Origin: Carboxylicivirga sp.
GTDB lineage: Bacteria; Bacteroidota; Bacteroidia; Bacteroidales; Marinilabiliaceae
Length of the DNA: 64,000 bases
Direction: 5' to 3'
Assembly: GCA_025210475.1 (NCBI GenBank)
Contig: JAOARW010000056.1
Coordinates: forward strand, 28,159-92,158
Below the pieces are notes generated by a model that worked only from the letters and a program-made list of their open reading frames with translations, did not search any database and was not told the DNA's origin. Shown piece by piece: positions 34,679 to 43,817 of this stretch; position 1 is the stretch's first letter; every line of letters begins with the position of its first letter. Both the position numbers and the translations under genes were made by a program.

Positions 34679-35064
34679 CCTAGTTTAAGTAATTAAGAAG
34701 CACAATAGCCCGGTTCTGATTAATCAATTTGATTCATAACCATGTGTTTCCTTAAAAGGAAGAGTTGATCAAAACATTCAAGTATAATTGAAACTTTTCA
34801 AGCAAAATCAAATTGTTATATTATAATATGAAAAATAAATAATCATAGTTGATAAAGTATTATCATTTGTCAGATGAAATTCTGTCAATTAACCTGCACT
34901 TTTAGCTATTTCTCACAATATAAAGTTTCTCCTATTATTACAGCTACTTCATTTGCCTTCTCTATTTCGAGGTGTGGTAAAAGATATCTACAAAAGGAAG
35001 AGTAGATTTTGTTTGAATAAACAATTACAAGTAATTTCAAGGTGTAAAACTAAAGAAAAATGCA
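34679..35064. other. Intergenic region before the AlbA_2 gene
   Basis: About 386 bp with one AAACATTCA repeat unit near 34772 and otherwise AT-rich sequence. No open frame or strong hairpin. It probably holds the promoter of the AlbA_2/helicase operon; no confident -7/-33 pair was found. Confidence 0.4.
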
Positions 35065-36558
35065 ATGAGCATACTGATTAGTATTGAAGAGCTTTTATCT
35101 GGAAAATTAGTAGAAGGAAGCAGAATTGAGTTTAAGGAAGACTGGAATCCTACGACCATCATGCGTACAGTATGTGCATTTGCTAATGATTTTGAAAACG
35201 AAGGTAGTGGCTACATCATAGTAGGGGTTAAAGAAGAAAATGGCAAACCGTTACGTCCGGTTAGTGGTTTTAATCCTGATGCCTTAGAGAGAGTTCAGAA
35301 AGAAATGATTGGATACGCCAATCTTATTCAGCCCCCTTATATGCCAAGGTTATCTCTTGAGGAGATTGATGACCGTAATGTCCTGGTGATCTGGGTTCCT
35401 GCCGGAAGCGTTAGACCATATAGAGTTCCTGATGATGTAAAAATTAAAAAGAACAAGACTTATAATTACAGGATTCGTCAATATTCCAGCACAGTAATCC
35501 CCAACCTTGAGCAAGAAGCAGAACTAATACAGTTAACTGCCAAAATTCCATTTGATGACAGGGTAAATACACAGGCCAGTGTTAATGACCTGGATTTTGG
35601 TCTAATGCGTGAACATCTATACAAGACAAAGAGCAAACTATACAGTGAAAGCATTAACATGTCTATAGAAGAATTGGCAGAAGCTATGAACTTATGTGAA
35701 GGTGCCAAAGAACATCGATTTCCTAAAAATGTAGGATTATTGATGTTCTCCGATCAACCTAAGAAATACTTCCCTACCGTCCAGATTGATGTTGTTGAAT
35801 TTCCAAATGGCATCGGTGCAAAAGCATTTAATGAAAAGATATTTGAAGGGCCAATTCAAAAGCAGCTGACCGATGCTTTATCATACCTTAAAGTAAATAT
35901 CATTAAAGGAAAAGTGATTAAATATGCTGATAGAGAAAAAGCCGATAATATAAGTAATTACCCATATGATGCACTTGAAGAAGCTTTAGCCAATGCCGTT
36001 TACCACAAAAATTATGAATTAAGAGAACCTATTGAAGTCAGAGTGCTACCTGAGGCTATTGAAATCATTAGCTATAATGGCGTTGACCCCTCACTTAAAC
36101 AGACTGATTTCAATAAGGGTGTTATTAGAATAAGGCGTTATAGAAATCGGCGAATTGGTGAATTTCTTAAAGAGCTTGAATTAACTGAAGGCAGAGGAAC
36201 AGGTGTGCCAACAATTATAAGTTCTATGAAGAATAATAATTCACCATCTCCAAAATTCGAAACTGATGAGCCTGATAGACGATATTTCGTATGTGAATTG
36301 CCAATAAATAAAGAATTTGAACCAAGGTTTGTAGATGGGTTGGCAGATGGGTTGGTAGATGGGTTGGCAGATAGTCAAAAAATGATAGTCAAATTCATTT
36401 TGGCGGAGCCTCGTATTTCAAAATCAGAAATGGCGAAAAGACTGGATATCAGTACGACTGCAATAGACAAAAACATTACAAGTCTTAAAAAGAAAAACAT
36501 TATAAGAAGGGTTGGTGGAGACAGAACTGGTAGATGGGAAATTATTAAAAATGAATAG
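35065..36558 (+). CDS. AlbA_2/SLFN-type ATP-binding protein with wHTH
   Basis: 497-aa protein. The N-terminal AlbA_2 domain (formerly divergent AAA_4) starts with EGSRIEFKEDWNPTTIMRTVCAFAND and contains GSGYIIVGVKEENGK; the middle is a RecG-like HATPase_c_4 domain (YPYDALEEALANAVYHKNY, VLPEAIEIISYNG, RRYRNRRIGEFLKELELTEGRGTGVPTI); the C-terminus is a winged HTH (KSEMAKRLDISTTAIDKNITSLKKK). Between the last two lies a 15-nt triplicated linker giving VDGLADGLVDGLAD (36331-36374), a likely slippage or length-variable hinge. The family is linked to nucleic-acid sensing and RNA binding (SLFN-like). Its stop overlaps the primase-helicase start by 8 nt, so the two form an operon. Confidence 0.88.
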   Translation: MSILISIEELLSGKLVEGSRIEFKEDWNPTTIMRTVCAFANDFENEGSGYIIVGVKEENGKPLRPVSGFNPDALERVQKEMIGYANLIQPPYMPRLSLEEIDDRNVLVIWVPAGSVRPYRVPDDVKIKKNKTYNYRIRQYSSTVIPNLEQEAELIQLTAKIPFDDRVNTQASVNDLDFGLMREHLYKTKSKLYSESINMSIEELAEAMNLCEGAKEHRFPKNVGLLMFSDQPKKYFPTVQIDVVEFPNGIGAKAFNEKIFEGPIQKQLTDALSYLKVNIIKGKVIKYADREKADNISNYPYDALEEALANAVYHKNYELREPIEVRVLPEAIEIISYNGVDPSLKQTDFNKGVIRIRRYRNRRIGEFLKELELTEGRGTGVPTIISSMKNNNSPSPKFETDEPDRRYFVCELPINKEFEPRFVDGLADGLVDGLADSQKMIVKFILAEPRISKSEMAKRLDISTTAIDKNITSLKKKNIIRRVGGDRTGRWEIIKNE

Positions 36559-39520
36559 TAGAGAGTTATCCATCATAAATAATCTGTTCAAAGGTCGCCA
36601 AGATGTTTTTGCTATTAGGTGGGAGAAAAATACAAAAGCAGGATACACCCCTGCATATATTTACGATCCTTATCAATACCGCTTGCATAAAAATAATGGA
36701 GGAACTTTTTCAAATTTTCCTGATAAAACATACAAGCCACTAACCAGCGATGAGCTGATTAAGCACTTGAATGGAAATCAATTTATAGGTATTTATCCTC
36801 TTCTCAAAGATTATACAAGCTGGTTTTTGGTTGCTGATTTCGACAAGAGAGATTGGAAAGAACAATGTCTTTCTTTTATTGAAGCTTGTATTTCAAATGG
36901 AATTCCTGCGTATCTTGAACGGTCTCGTTCAGGCAATGGTGGGCATGTTTGGATATTCTTTGAAGAGAATTTGCCAGCTGTTAAAACTCGAAAACTATTT
37001 ATTAGCATTTTACAAAAATGTGGTGCATTTTCTGTTTTTGATAAGGGTTCTAGCTTTGACAGGATATTTCCAAATCAAAATTACCTCTCCGGTAAAGGGC
37101 TAGGCAACTTAATAGCACTTCCATTGAATGGTATGGCTCTAAAAAACGACAATAGTTGTTTTATTGATACTGAAAACTTTACTCCATTCGATAATCAATA
37201 TTCATTCCTTCAATCGGTTCAAAAGTTATCAACGGCTAACTTTAACTCCTTATACAAAGAAATTAGCGATAGCCCTAAACGAAACAAAGAACTTCTCCTT
37301 CAATCAACTTCGGAAGAATTAAACATTCAACTAAGTAATCAGTTGTCTTTTAATCGCAACGGACTAACTCCCCCTATTGTTAATTTTTTAAAGGATAAAC
37401 TCAACTTTGCAAACCCAGAATTCTTTATTAAGATAAAGCAAAACCGAAGTACCTATAAAACGGAGCGTTATTTTAACTTCGTCGAAGAACAAGATAATAT
37501 CATTACCATTCCGAGAGGAATGACAGGAAGCTTTTTAAAATTTTGCAAACAAGCATCCATAGCTTACAACTTTAAGGATAAGAGAAATAAACTTCCTACC
37601 ATAAACTACGACTGTAACATTGAACTCAGAGCCCATCAGAAAGATGCACTTGCCAGCGTTTCAAAAAAAGATTTTGGTGTTATTGTTGCTCCTCCCGGAA
37701 GCGGCAAAACTGTGATTGGCCTTAAACTGATCTCCGACAGAAAACAACCCGCATTAATTATAGTCCATCGCAAACAATTAATGGAACAGTGGCTTGAGCG
37801 TATTGAATCATTTCTGGGAATCCCTTATCATGAAATCGGAAAGATTGGCCAGGGGAAAGCTCAACATAGCAAACAAGTAACTGTAGCAATGATTCAATCG
37901 TTATCTAAACACCTGGATAAGGATGCTCAATTATGTAATGCGTTTGGAACAATTATCATTGACGAGTGTCATCACATTCCAGCTAAGTCATTTAGGAATA
38001 CGATTAGCAGACTCAACTCTTATTTTCTATATGGACTTACTGCAACGCCATTTAGAAAGCACAATGAAGGTAAACTCATTTTCATTCATCTTGGCGATGT
38101 CATTTGTGAAATACAACCTGAGCAAATTGAAAACCATAAACATGCTCAGGTAATTGTTAGGAATACAGCATTTAATGTACCATATAATCCAAAAACAGAC
38201 CCATTTGAAACGGTATCGCAAATTTTAATACACGACCTTGCCAGGAATAACTTGATCATTAAAGATATAATCAAGGAGCTTAATGATGGAAATAGCGCTG
38301 TAATTCTTACAGAACGCAAAGAGCATATCAATACACTTAATCAGTTTCTGAAACATCGTTTCGAAACGATTTGCCTTTCTGGTGATGATTCTCAAAAAGA
38401 TAGAACGAACAAGTGGAATCTATTGAAGGCAGGCAATTTTCAGGCATTAATTACGACTGGTCAGTTCTTTGGAGAGGGTAGTGACTTGCAGAATGTTTCA
38501 CGACTTTTTCTGGTTTATCCCTTCTCATTTAAAGGTAAGTTAATTCAATATATGGGGCGTGTTCAACGCTCTGAGCACACACCAGTTATATACGATTATC
38601 GGGACTACAGAGTTGATTACTTAAATAAGCTATTTCTCAAAAGAAATACCTACTATCGTAAACTGGAGAAACAACATACTCTTTTTAACAATACTCATAA
38701 AGAGGAAGAAAAGCCAAGTACATATAGCATTCGAAAGCAGATAAAGCTAGATTTTAAAGAACTAGAGTTCAGATATGGAATTGTTGCTTTCAACTATGTC
38801 AATAGACAGACTGGCGAATTGATTGAGTTTGAAGTTGAAAATGATATCATCAGACCAGAATTCACAATCCTTAAACCATACTTTGCAAAACAGCTTGGAC
38901 TTAGAAAGGTCACTCTTGACATTTATGCTGAATTTGAGAATGATATATTAATCGCTCAAGAGGTACAGTCTACTGATATTGAACGAATAAATGACGAGCT
39001 AATTGAAAGTGTAAAGTTTAGATTTGTTCAGAAAGAAGTTATTGGAGGCAGACCTCATGATTTCCAAGAGGAAATGCTAGGCTTACAAAATGTCACCAAT
39101 AACCTATTGCCAGATATTGATGAAGAAGATTTTATCAATGAATTACTAAGCAATCAAGATACCAAACATCAGAAACAAATAAGATTCCTACTCCAGCGCC
39201 ATCAAGCCCATATCTTAAAAATCCGTTTTGTTTTAAGTCCTTTTGCTTTTGTATTTTTAATTGAAGGTGATGAGCAATATCATATTGTACTTGAAACCTT
39301 AGATACTGAAGAGGCTACCTATCTGTGGCATATTGATAAAAGTAATTTGCACGACCAGCTAAAAACTATCAATAACGACTTATCAATTATGAGAAACAAA
39401 GGTCGACAATTCTTTATTCATAATGCACCTAATAATTTTAGCCGCATTGTGCATGATTACAATGGAGAAAATAAGGGGTATTTTATGTGGAAGAGTATGT
39501 TGGAAGAAAGGTTGGTTTGA
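36551..39520 (+). CDS. TOTE-type archaeo-eukaryotic primase fused to an SF2 helicase
   Basis: About 989 aa from ATG 36551, which overlaps the upstream stop by 8 nt (ATGAATAG); an upstream start at 36512 is less likely. The N-terminal ~250 residues are a TOTE-conflict-system AEP primase domain: LKDYTSWFLVADFDKRDW with the catalytic D-x-D, and RSGNGGHVWIFFEE with the His of the sxH motif. The SF2 helicase follows: Walker A IVAPPGSGKTVIGL, IIIDECHHI (DEAH-like), YGLTATPFRK, GQFFGEGSDLQ, IQYMGRVQR. A ~300-residue C-terminal region is uncharacterised. TOTE-type proteins were proposed, from comparative genomics, to act in conflict systems; the mechanism is unknown. The pairing with the AlbA_2 protein suggests a sensor plus nucleic-acid effector. 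Confidence 0.85.
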   Translation: MNSRELSIINNLFKGRQDVFAIRWEKNTKAGYTPAYIYDPYQYRLHKNNGGTFSNFPDKTYKPLTSDELIKHLNGNQFIGIYPLLKDYTSWFLVADFDKRDWKEQCLSFIEACISNGIPAYLERSRSGNGGHVWIFFEENLPAVKTRKLFISILQKCGAFSVFDKGSSFDRIFPNQNYLSGKGLGNLIALPLNGMALKNDNSCFIDTENFTPFDNQYSFLQSVQKLSTANFNSLYKEISDSPKRNKELLLQSTSEELNIQLSNQLSFNRNGLTPPIVNFLKDKLNFANPEFFIKIKQNRSTYKTERYFNFVEEQDNIITIPRGMTGSFLKFCKQASIAYNFKDKRNKLPTINYDCNIELRAHQKDALASVSKKDFGVIVAPPGSGKTVIGLKLISDRKQPALIIVHRKQLMEQWLERIESFLGIPYHEIGKIGQGKAQHSKQVTVAMIQSLSKHLDKDAQLCNAFGTIIIDECHHIPAKSFRNTISRLNSYFLYGLTATPFRKHNEGKLIFIHLGDVICEIQPEQIENHKHAQVIVRNTAFNVPYNPKTDPFETVSQILIHDLARNNLIIKDIIKELNDGNSAVILTERKEHINTLNQFLKHRFETICLSGDDSQKDRTNKWNLLKAGNFQALITTGQFFGEGSDLQNVSRLFLVYPFSFKGKLIQYMGRVQRSEHTPVIYDYRDYRVDYLNKLFLKRNTYYRKLEKQHTLFNNTHKEEEKPSTYSIRKQIKLDFKELEFRYGIVAFNYVNRQTGELIEFEVENDIIRPEFTILKPYFAKQLGLRKVTLDIYAEFENDILIAQEVQSTDIERINDELIESVKFRFVQKEVIGGRPHDFQEEMLGLQNVTNNLLPDIDEEDFINELLSNQDTKHQKQIRFLLQRHQAHILKIRFVLSPFAFVFLIEGDEQYHIVLETLDTEEATYLWHIDKSNLHDQLKTINNDLSIMRNKGRQFFIHNAPNNFSRIVHDYNGENKGYFMWKSMLEERLV

Positions 39521-39817
39521 AGTATTTAGTGAAATGATACGAGTTAACCTAACACTAAAACGCTTCAATTTTATTTAAGGAATTTAATAGTTGTAAAACC
39601 ACCGTTTGTTGAGACAAATTTATCTTCTATAACATGCACTGCCATTGAAAGTCTCATTAACTGTTTTTAATAATGGGTTTCACGGTTTAACCTTAAAAGA
39701 AACAGTTATGAAATGGATTCTACCAAAGATCAGAACTAGGTGATAAAGTAATGTAATGCCCCAATGTCAACACCACGTTGATTGGCTAAAACTCAATGGG
39801 CTAGTATGGATGTATAA
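39521..39817. other. Intergenic region between convergent helicase and S8 protease genes
   Basis: About 297 bp with no open frame and no convincing terminator. Confidence 0.4.
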
Positions 39818-42403
39818 CTAAGCCTGTTGCTGAACCTGAACGGCAGTTGCTATTCTTGTTCTAACCTCTTCATAAATTGGCACTTCTATACCTTCTCCAA
39901 CCTCTAGAGATACAATTAGTCCATAGGGAATCACATCATCTTTGTTCGTAGTCCCATCTGCCCTACAATTTACTTTAACTCGTATAGTATTTCCATCTTC
40001 AAATGGTACTGCGTTTTCTTGTTCAAATATCTCATGTTGGATTGTACCTCTTTTTACTGCATTATGATTTGATTCTATTCTATTTGATGCAAGGTTATTA
40101 TTCTCAATTGTAAACCAAATATTTGAGTGTCTATATTTAATATTCGTAGTCGAAATAGGAGATATATAAGCAAGGGTTATTGTCAACCTTCTCTTTTGGC
40201 GAACCGAACTGAGCGATGGAGGAAGAGGAAACTCGTAAATGTGAGCCTGTTCTTGTTTTAACTGACCAAAGCCCATTACTGTTGCACGTTGTTCAGTACA
40301 GCTCAAGGATTTATTTATATCAGGAAGGCCATAACCAATTAGTCGATTAATTTGTATTTTAACTTTTCCTTTGTCGCCTATATCGTCAAGAAGTGTATAC
40401 AACTTTTCTCCAGTTTCGCCCCATTCTGCTCCATGTATAAGCATGGCTTTAATTAGACATGCCTCAATCTGAACAGGCATGTCAATTAAAAACACATCAC
40501 TAAACAGACTTCGCAATTCTTCGACACATTTTATCGCTGACCTAGTAATTAATGCAGCAGCATTACTTGAACCTCTTATATAAGCTTCCTTATCCAAGCC
40601 TCCCTCTGCTCCATCAGGACAAGCAACTAATAATCCTGGTTTTAAGTAATTATTTACAGGCGTTAATATAATAGGTTCATTTTCTCCTCTATACCTATGG
40701 CTGTATATCTGCTTACCACTTGGGTAGACAATGTCAGGTTTAATGGATCTTTTAAATCCGCTTCCAATTGTGTTAGTCGGACTAGGAAGAAAGTTCTGAT
40801 AAGGATCTATTCTACCAGCATTTAGCCGAAACTCCGTTTCATCCGAATGCAGACCGCCTACAGTTATCGAATTAATGCTTTCAGCTGGCGACATCAATCT
40901 TCTATTTCTAGAGTCTTCCAGTATTTTTGTTAGAATTGCTTTTTCTCTTTCATCTGAGCTTAAGGCTAAAAACTCTGTTTCAGTAACAGAAAGCACAATA
41001 TCTTGAGTTCTATTACCGCAGCTTATAATGAACAGCACATTATATTTTGAGCTTAGATAATCAATCAGCCTTGCTAATGGACTTACTGCTTGATCTAATA
41101 ATCTACTTGGATCTCCAATTGATAGGTTTATTACACGTACCGTTGGAGCAACGGGTTCTGCAACTCCCTCTCCCTCAAACATCCTTTTAACAGTTCTGTG
41201 TATTAAATCTACAACCAAAATGTTATCAGGCACAAATTCTGTATTATCAAGGCTTCTAGGATTTGGTTTCATAATCGGCCTCAAGTACAAGGTAGAATCT
41301 ATTTGGGAGTCATTATTTGAGAGATCGCCATGTATTATTAATGAGGTCATAGCTGTACCATGCCTCCTATGAGATGCTTGATAGTTTTGAGCCCAATCAT
41401 CAGGGTCATCAATAATTATTCTGTCAGAAAGCAATACATGATTAGCCAATGGTAAACCATCAAGAACTCCAGCTATTGGAGGCTCTGTTGGTAAAGGGGG
41501 CTTATGGTATTCAGGAGTTTCAGGAAGTTCATCAGATTCCAAGTCATTTGATGTCATTTGACCTGTACTTCTAAAAAACATAATTGAATCTGACTTAACT
41601 AGCTCTGTATTTTGATGTTCAATTATATTACTAATCGCCTCTGCTGGTAATTCAACCAGAGCGGCATTATATCCTATTCCGCTTATTAAGCTTCTATCTA
41701 AAACCTCTCCTTCAAGGTCATTTATAAGACCTTCAATTTCTTGAATTGCCTCCTGGTTTTTCTCAGGGGTCTTTCTTGGCCATAACTCAATCTCAAACTT
41801 AACAGGTTCTTCAGGATATACTTGAAGTAGCTCATTCCAATAGTCAATTACCCCAGTTTCTTGTAAACGATCTTGTACTCCCCATCTCCTAACGTCTTTT
41901 AGATGTATGAACATCTCCTTAAACTTCCCAAGTCCTCTTAATTCACCACTTCTAAAATTAAGATCAGGATTATCCTTAATTCTATTCCAAAGAGATAATA
42001 GTTCTTCCATCGCTCTTTGGTTACTCATTATCAAGTAAAGCCTTCCTGAAAGACTCTTTTCTTCATCATCAGTATTAAAAAAATCCTCGTCTGGCGAAAT
42101 ACTTTCGATATCAAATTCCGCTAACCACTCCAATCCCTCAATCTTTGCTGCTGCTTTGGCAAAATCATCCACCAACCCTACAGTCTCTATTACAATAACC
42201 TGCTCAGGATCAATCCCTGGTGTAGATTGCTGTATCTCAACATTACGGTTGTTAAAGTTGCTTTGTAGTTGCGTAAAAATAGGAGTTACACGTTCTGATT
42301 GTCGTTCTCTTCCTGGATAATGAGTTTTATTTATAACTCGTTGCCCTTTTTCTCTTGAGGCATTTGTCGGTTCAGGAAATAGTAATAACGGAAGTTCGGG
42401 CAT
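39818..42403 (-). CDS. S8 subtilisin-like serine protease, conflict-system type
   Basis: 861-aa protein. The first ~300 residues are an uncharacterised, mixed alpha/beta domain (possible substrate or sensor domain), followed by a subtilase domain with a complete triad: Asp315 in PIAGVLDGLP, His348 in HRRHGTAMTSLI, the oxyanion Asn464 in SCGN, and Ser613 in YIRGSSNAAALIT. A C-terminal beta-rich domain (~180 residues) follows. There is no signal peptide, so the protease acts in the cytoplasm, unusual for subtilases and typical of the AAA-associated conflict group. The AAA+ ATPase gene lies 11 bp upstream in the same operon. Inference: ATPase-gated protease activated by an infection signal. Confidence 0.9.
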   Translation of the reverse strand: MPELPLLLFPEPTNASREKGQRVINKTHYPGRERQSERVTPIFTQLQSNFNNRNVEIQQSTPGIDPEQVIVIETVGLVDDFAKAAAKIEGLEWLAEFDIESISPDEDFFNTDDEEKSLSGRLYLIMSNQRAMEELLSLWNRIKDNPDLNFRSGELRGLGKFKEMFIHLKDVRRWGVQDRLQETGVIDYWNELLQVYPEEPVKFEIELWPRKTPEKNQEAIQEIEGLINDLEGEVLDRSLISGIGYNAALVELPAEAISNIIEHQNTELVKSDSIMFFRSTGQMTSNDLESDELPETPEYHKPPLPTEPPIAGVLDGLPLANHVLLSDRIIIDDPDDWAQNYQASHRRHGTAMTSLIIHGDLSNNDSQIDSTLYLRPIMKPNPRSLDNTEFVPDNILVVDLIHRTVKRMFEGEGVAEPVAPTVRVINLSIGDPSRLLDQAVSPLARLIDYLSSKYNVLFIISCGNRTQDIVLSVTETEFLALSSDEREKAILTKILEDSRNRRLMSPAESINSITVGGLHSDETEFRLNAGRIDPYQNFLPSPTNTIGSGFKRSIKPDIVYPSGKQIYSHRYRGENEPIILTPVNNYLKPGLLVACPDGAEGGLDKEAYIRGSSNAAALITRSAIKCVEELRSLFSDVFLIDMPVQIEACLIKAMLIHGAEWGETGEKLYTLLDDIGDKGKVKIQINRLIGYGLPDINKSLSCTEQRATVMGFGQLKQEQAHIYEFPLPPSLSSVRQKRRLTITLAYISPISTTNIKYRHSNIWFTIENNNLASNRIESNHNAVKRGTIQHEIFEQENAVPFEDGNTIRVKVNCRADGTTNKDDVIPYGLIVSLEVGEGIEVPIYEEVRTRIATAVQVQQQA

Positions 42404-42414
42404 AGGAGGTTCTT

Positions 42415-43389
42415 TTATTGTTCTATCTTAGTTGTTCTTTTGTCCCAAAAATCTAATTCTTGTTTTGTAATTGCTTTTACGTTTCCCTCTGGTTGAGACA
42501 ATACATATTTTCTTAGTACAGTAGTTGCAAAATCCTCAACTTCAGCATAATTAGTCCCAGTTAGTTTTTTTGAAATCGTACTTGCAGCATATCCAAATTC
42601 TATCTTGTGTTGTTTCTGAAATCTAATTAACCAATTTTCTATTTTTTCTCTCGTAGGTAAAGGCAGTTGAACTCTTACTTGAAACCTCCTCCATACAGCT
42701 CTATCCAGAAGCTCAGGATGATTAGTAGCTCCAATAACTACGACATGACTAGGAAGAGAATCTATTTGCATCAACAATGAGCTAACTACTCTTTTGATTT
42801 CTCCAGTTTCATGAGTGTCTCCCCTCTCTTTCCCAAGGGTTTCAAATTCATCAAAGAATAAAACACACTGTCTTGTGCTAACAAATTCAAATAACTTCTT
42901 TAACCTTGATGCCGTTTCACCTAAGTAAGTTCCAACAATTGCATCATATCTAACGGTATATAGAGGTACCATTAGTAAATTTGCGACTGCTTCTGCCAAT
43001 GAAGTCTTCCCATTACCAGGAGGTCCCATAAACAAGAATCTATTTCTAGGCTCTAAATTGTATGACCTTAATAAATCAACTCTATGTTGCTCTTGGGCTA
43101 TATCGTTACATATCGCAACAACTTCTTTTGGTAGAACTAAGTCAGATAGTTGCTTTTGAGGAATTATTTCATGTACAAAATTTTCAATTCTATTATCAAT
43201 AATTGTTCTGTTATTTAGACTTTTATCTATATTGGGTTTGTGTAAAAGCTCTTCTAGTTGTGCTGCTAAAACTGTATGCTTTTTACTCCGCTCCTCAGCA
43301 ATTATTGCCTCAACGACCTTTTTAAACATGTTTTTATTTCCAGAAAAACCATGCTTTATTAGGTTCGTTAACAAATCAGCTCTTGCCAT
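42415..43389 (-). CDS. AAA+ ATPase, partner of the S8 protease
   Basis: About 324 aa from ATG 43389 (MARADLLTNLIKHG); the frame extends to 43419 but that part is poor. Helical N-terminal ~90 residues, then a classical AAA+ module: Walker A GPPGNGKTS at ~122-130, Walker B CVLFFDEFETLG, sensor 1 VVVIGATNHPELLD, arginine finger region RAVWRRFQVRVQLP, and a C-terminal lid helix bundle. It resembles the FtsH/spastin-like classic clade rather than MoxR. In operon with the S8 protease 11 bp downstream. Likely acts as an unfoldase or gate for the protease; that is inference from pairing and precedent for AAA-protease couples. Confidence 0.9.
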   Translation of the reverse strand: MARADLLTNLIKHGFSGNKNMFKKVVEAIIAEERSKKHTVLAAQLEELLHKPNIDKSLNNRTIIDNRIENFVHEIIPQKQLSDLVLPKEVVAICNDIAQEQHRVDLLRSYNLEPRNRFLFMGPPGNGKTSLAEAVANLLMVPLYTVRYDAIVGTYLGETASRLKKLFEFVSTRQCVLFFDEFETLGKERGDTHETGEIKRVVSSLLMQIDSLPSHVVVIGATNHPELLDRAVWRRFQVRVQLPLPTREKIENWLIRFQKQHKIEFGYAASTISKKLTGTNYAEVEDFATTVLRKYVLSQPEGNVKAITKQELDFWDKRTTKIEQ

Positions 43390-43817
43390 TTTAATATTTT
43401 TTTCTAACCAAATATACACAAAATGAATTCAGTTCATTATCTAATATTTTCCTTAATCCCAAAATATCTTGATGCCTGAAAAAATAAAGAACGGCAACGA
43501 AAACCAAAACACAAATGCGATAGTTAGAGAGAGTGTGATAAGGGTCTTTCAAAAACCTTATAAGAACACATACACAAACGACCTCAATATCCAAGATGAA
43601 TACTGAAAATGTTTTGGTTTTGAGAAAGACGACTTTGTTAAGGTAGTGTAACTTATACTTGATTTACATTAATAACCTATGTAATGTCATTAACTCGATG
43701 AATGATGCGATTTGGTATTTGTGTTTGATTGGGACATTTATGTAGTGTTTCTGAAAAAAAGTATCTTCAAATTGTCTCACCAAACCCAGGTTTTATCGAA
43801 CTACCCCCCCCCTTTAA
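43390..43817. other. Intergenic region between the AAA/S8 operon and the HipBST-like operon
   Basis: About 428 bp with no convincing gene; a run of nine C at 43804-43812 is near the HipT stop. The leftward promoter of the AAA/S8 operon should be here. Short frames in both directions are low-complexity. Confidence 0.4.

Noticed and set aside
43804..43812. Run of nine C as a phase-variation tract
   Set aside because: It lies downstream of the HipT stop (leftward gene) and not in a promoter or coding region, so no switching role is evident.
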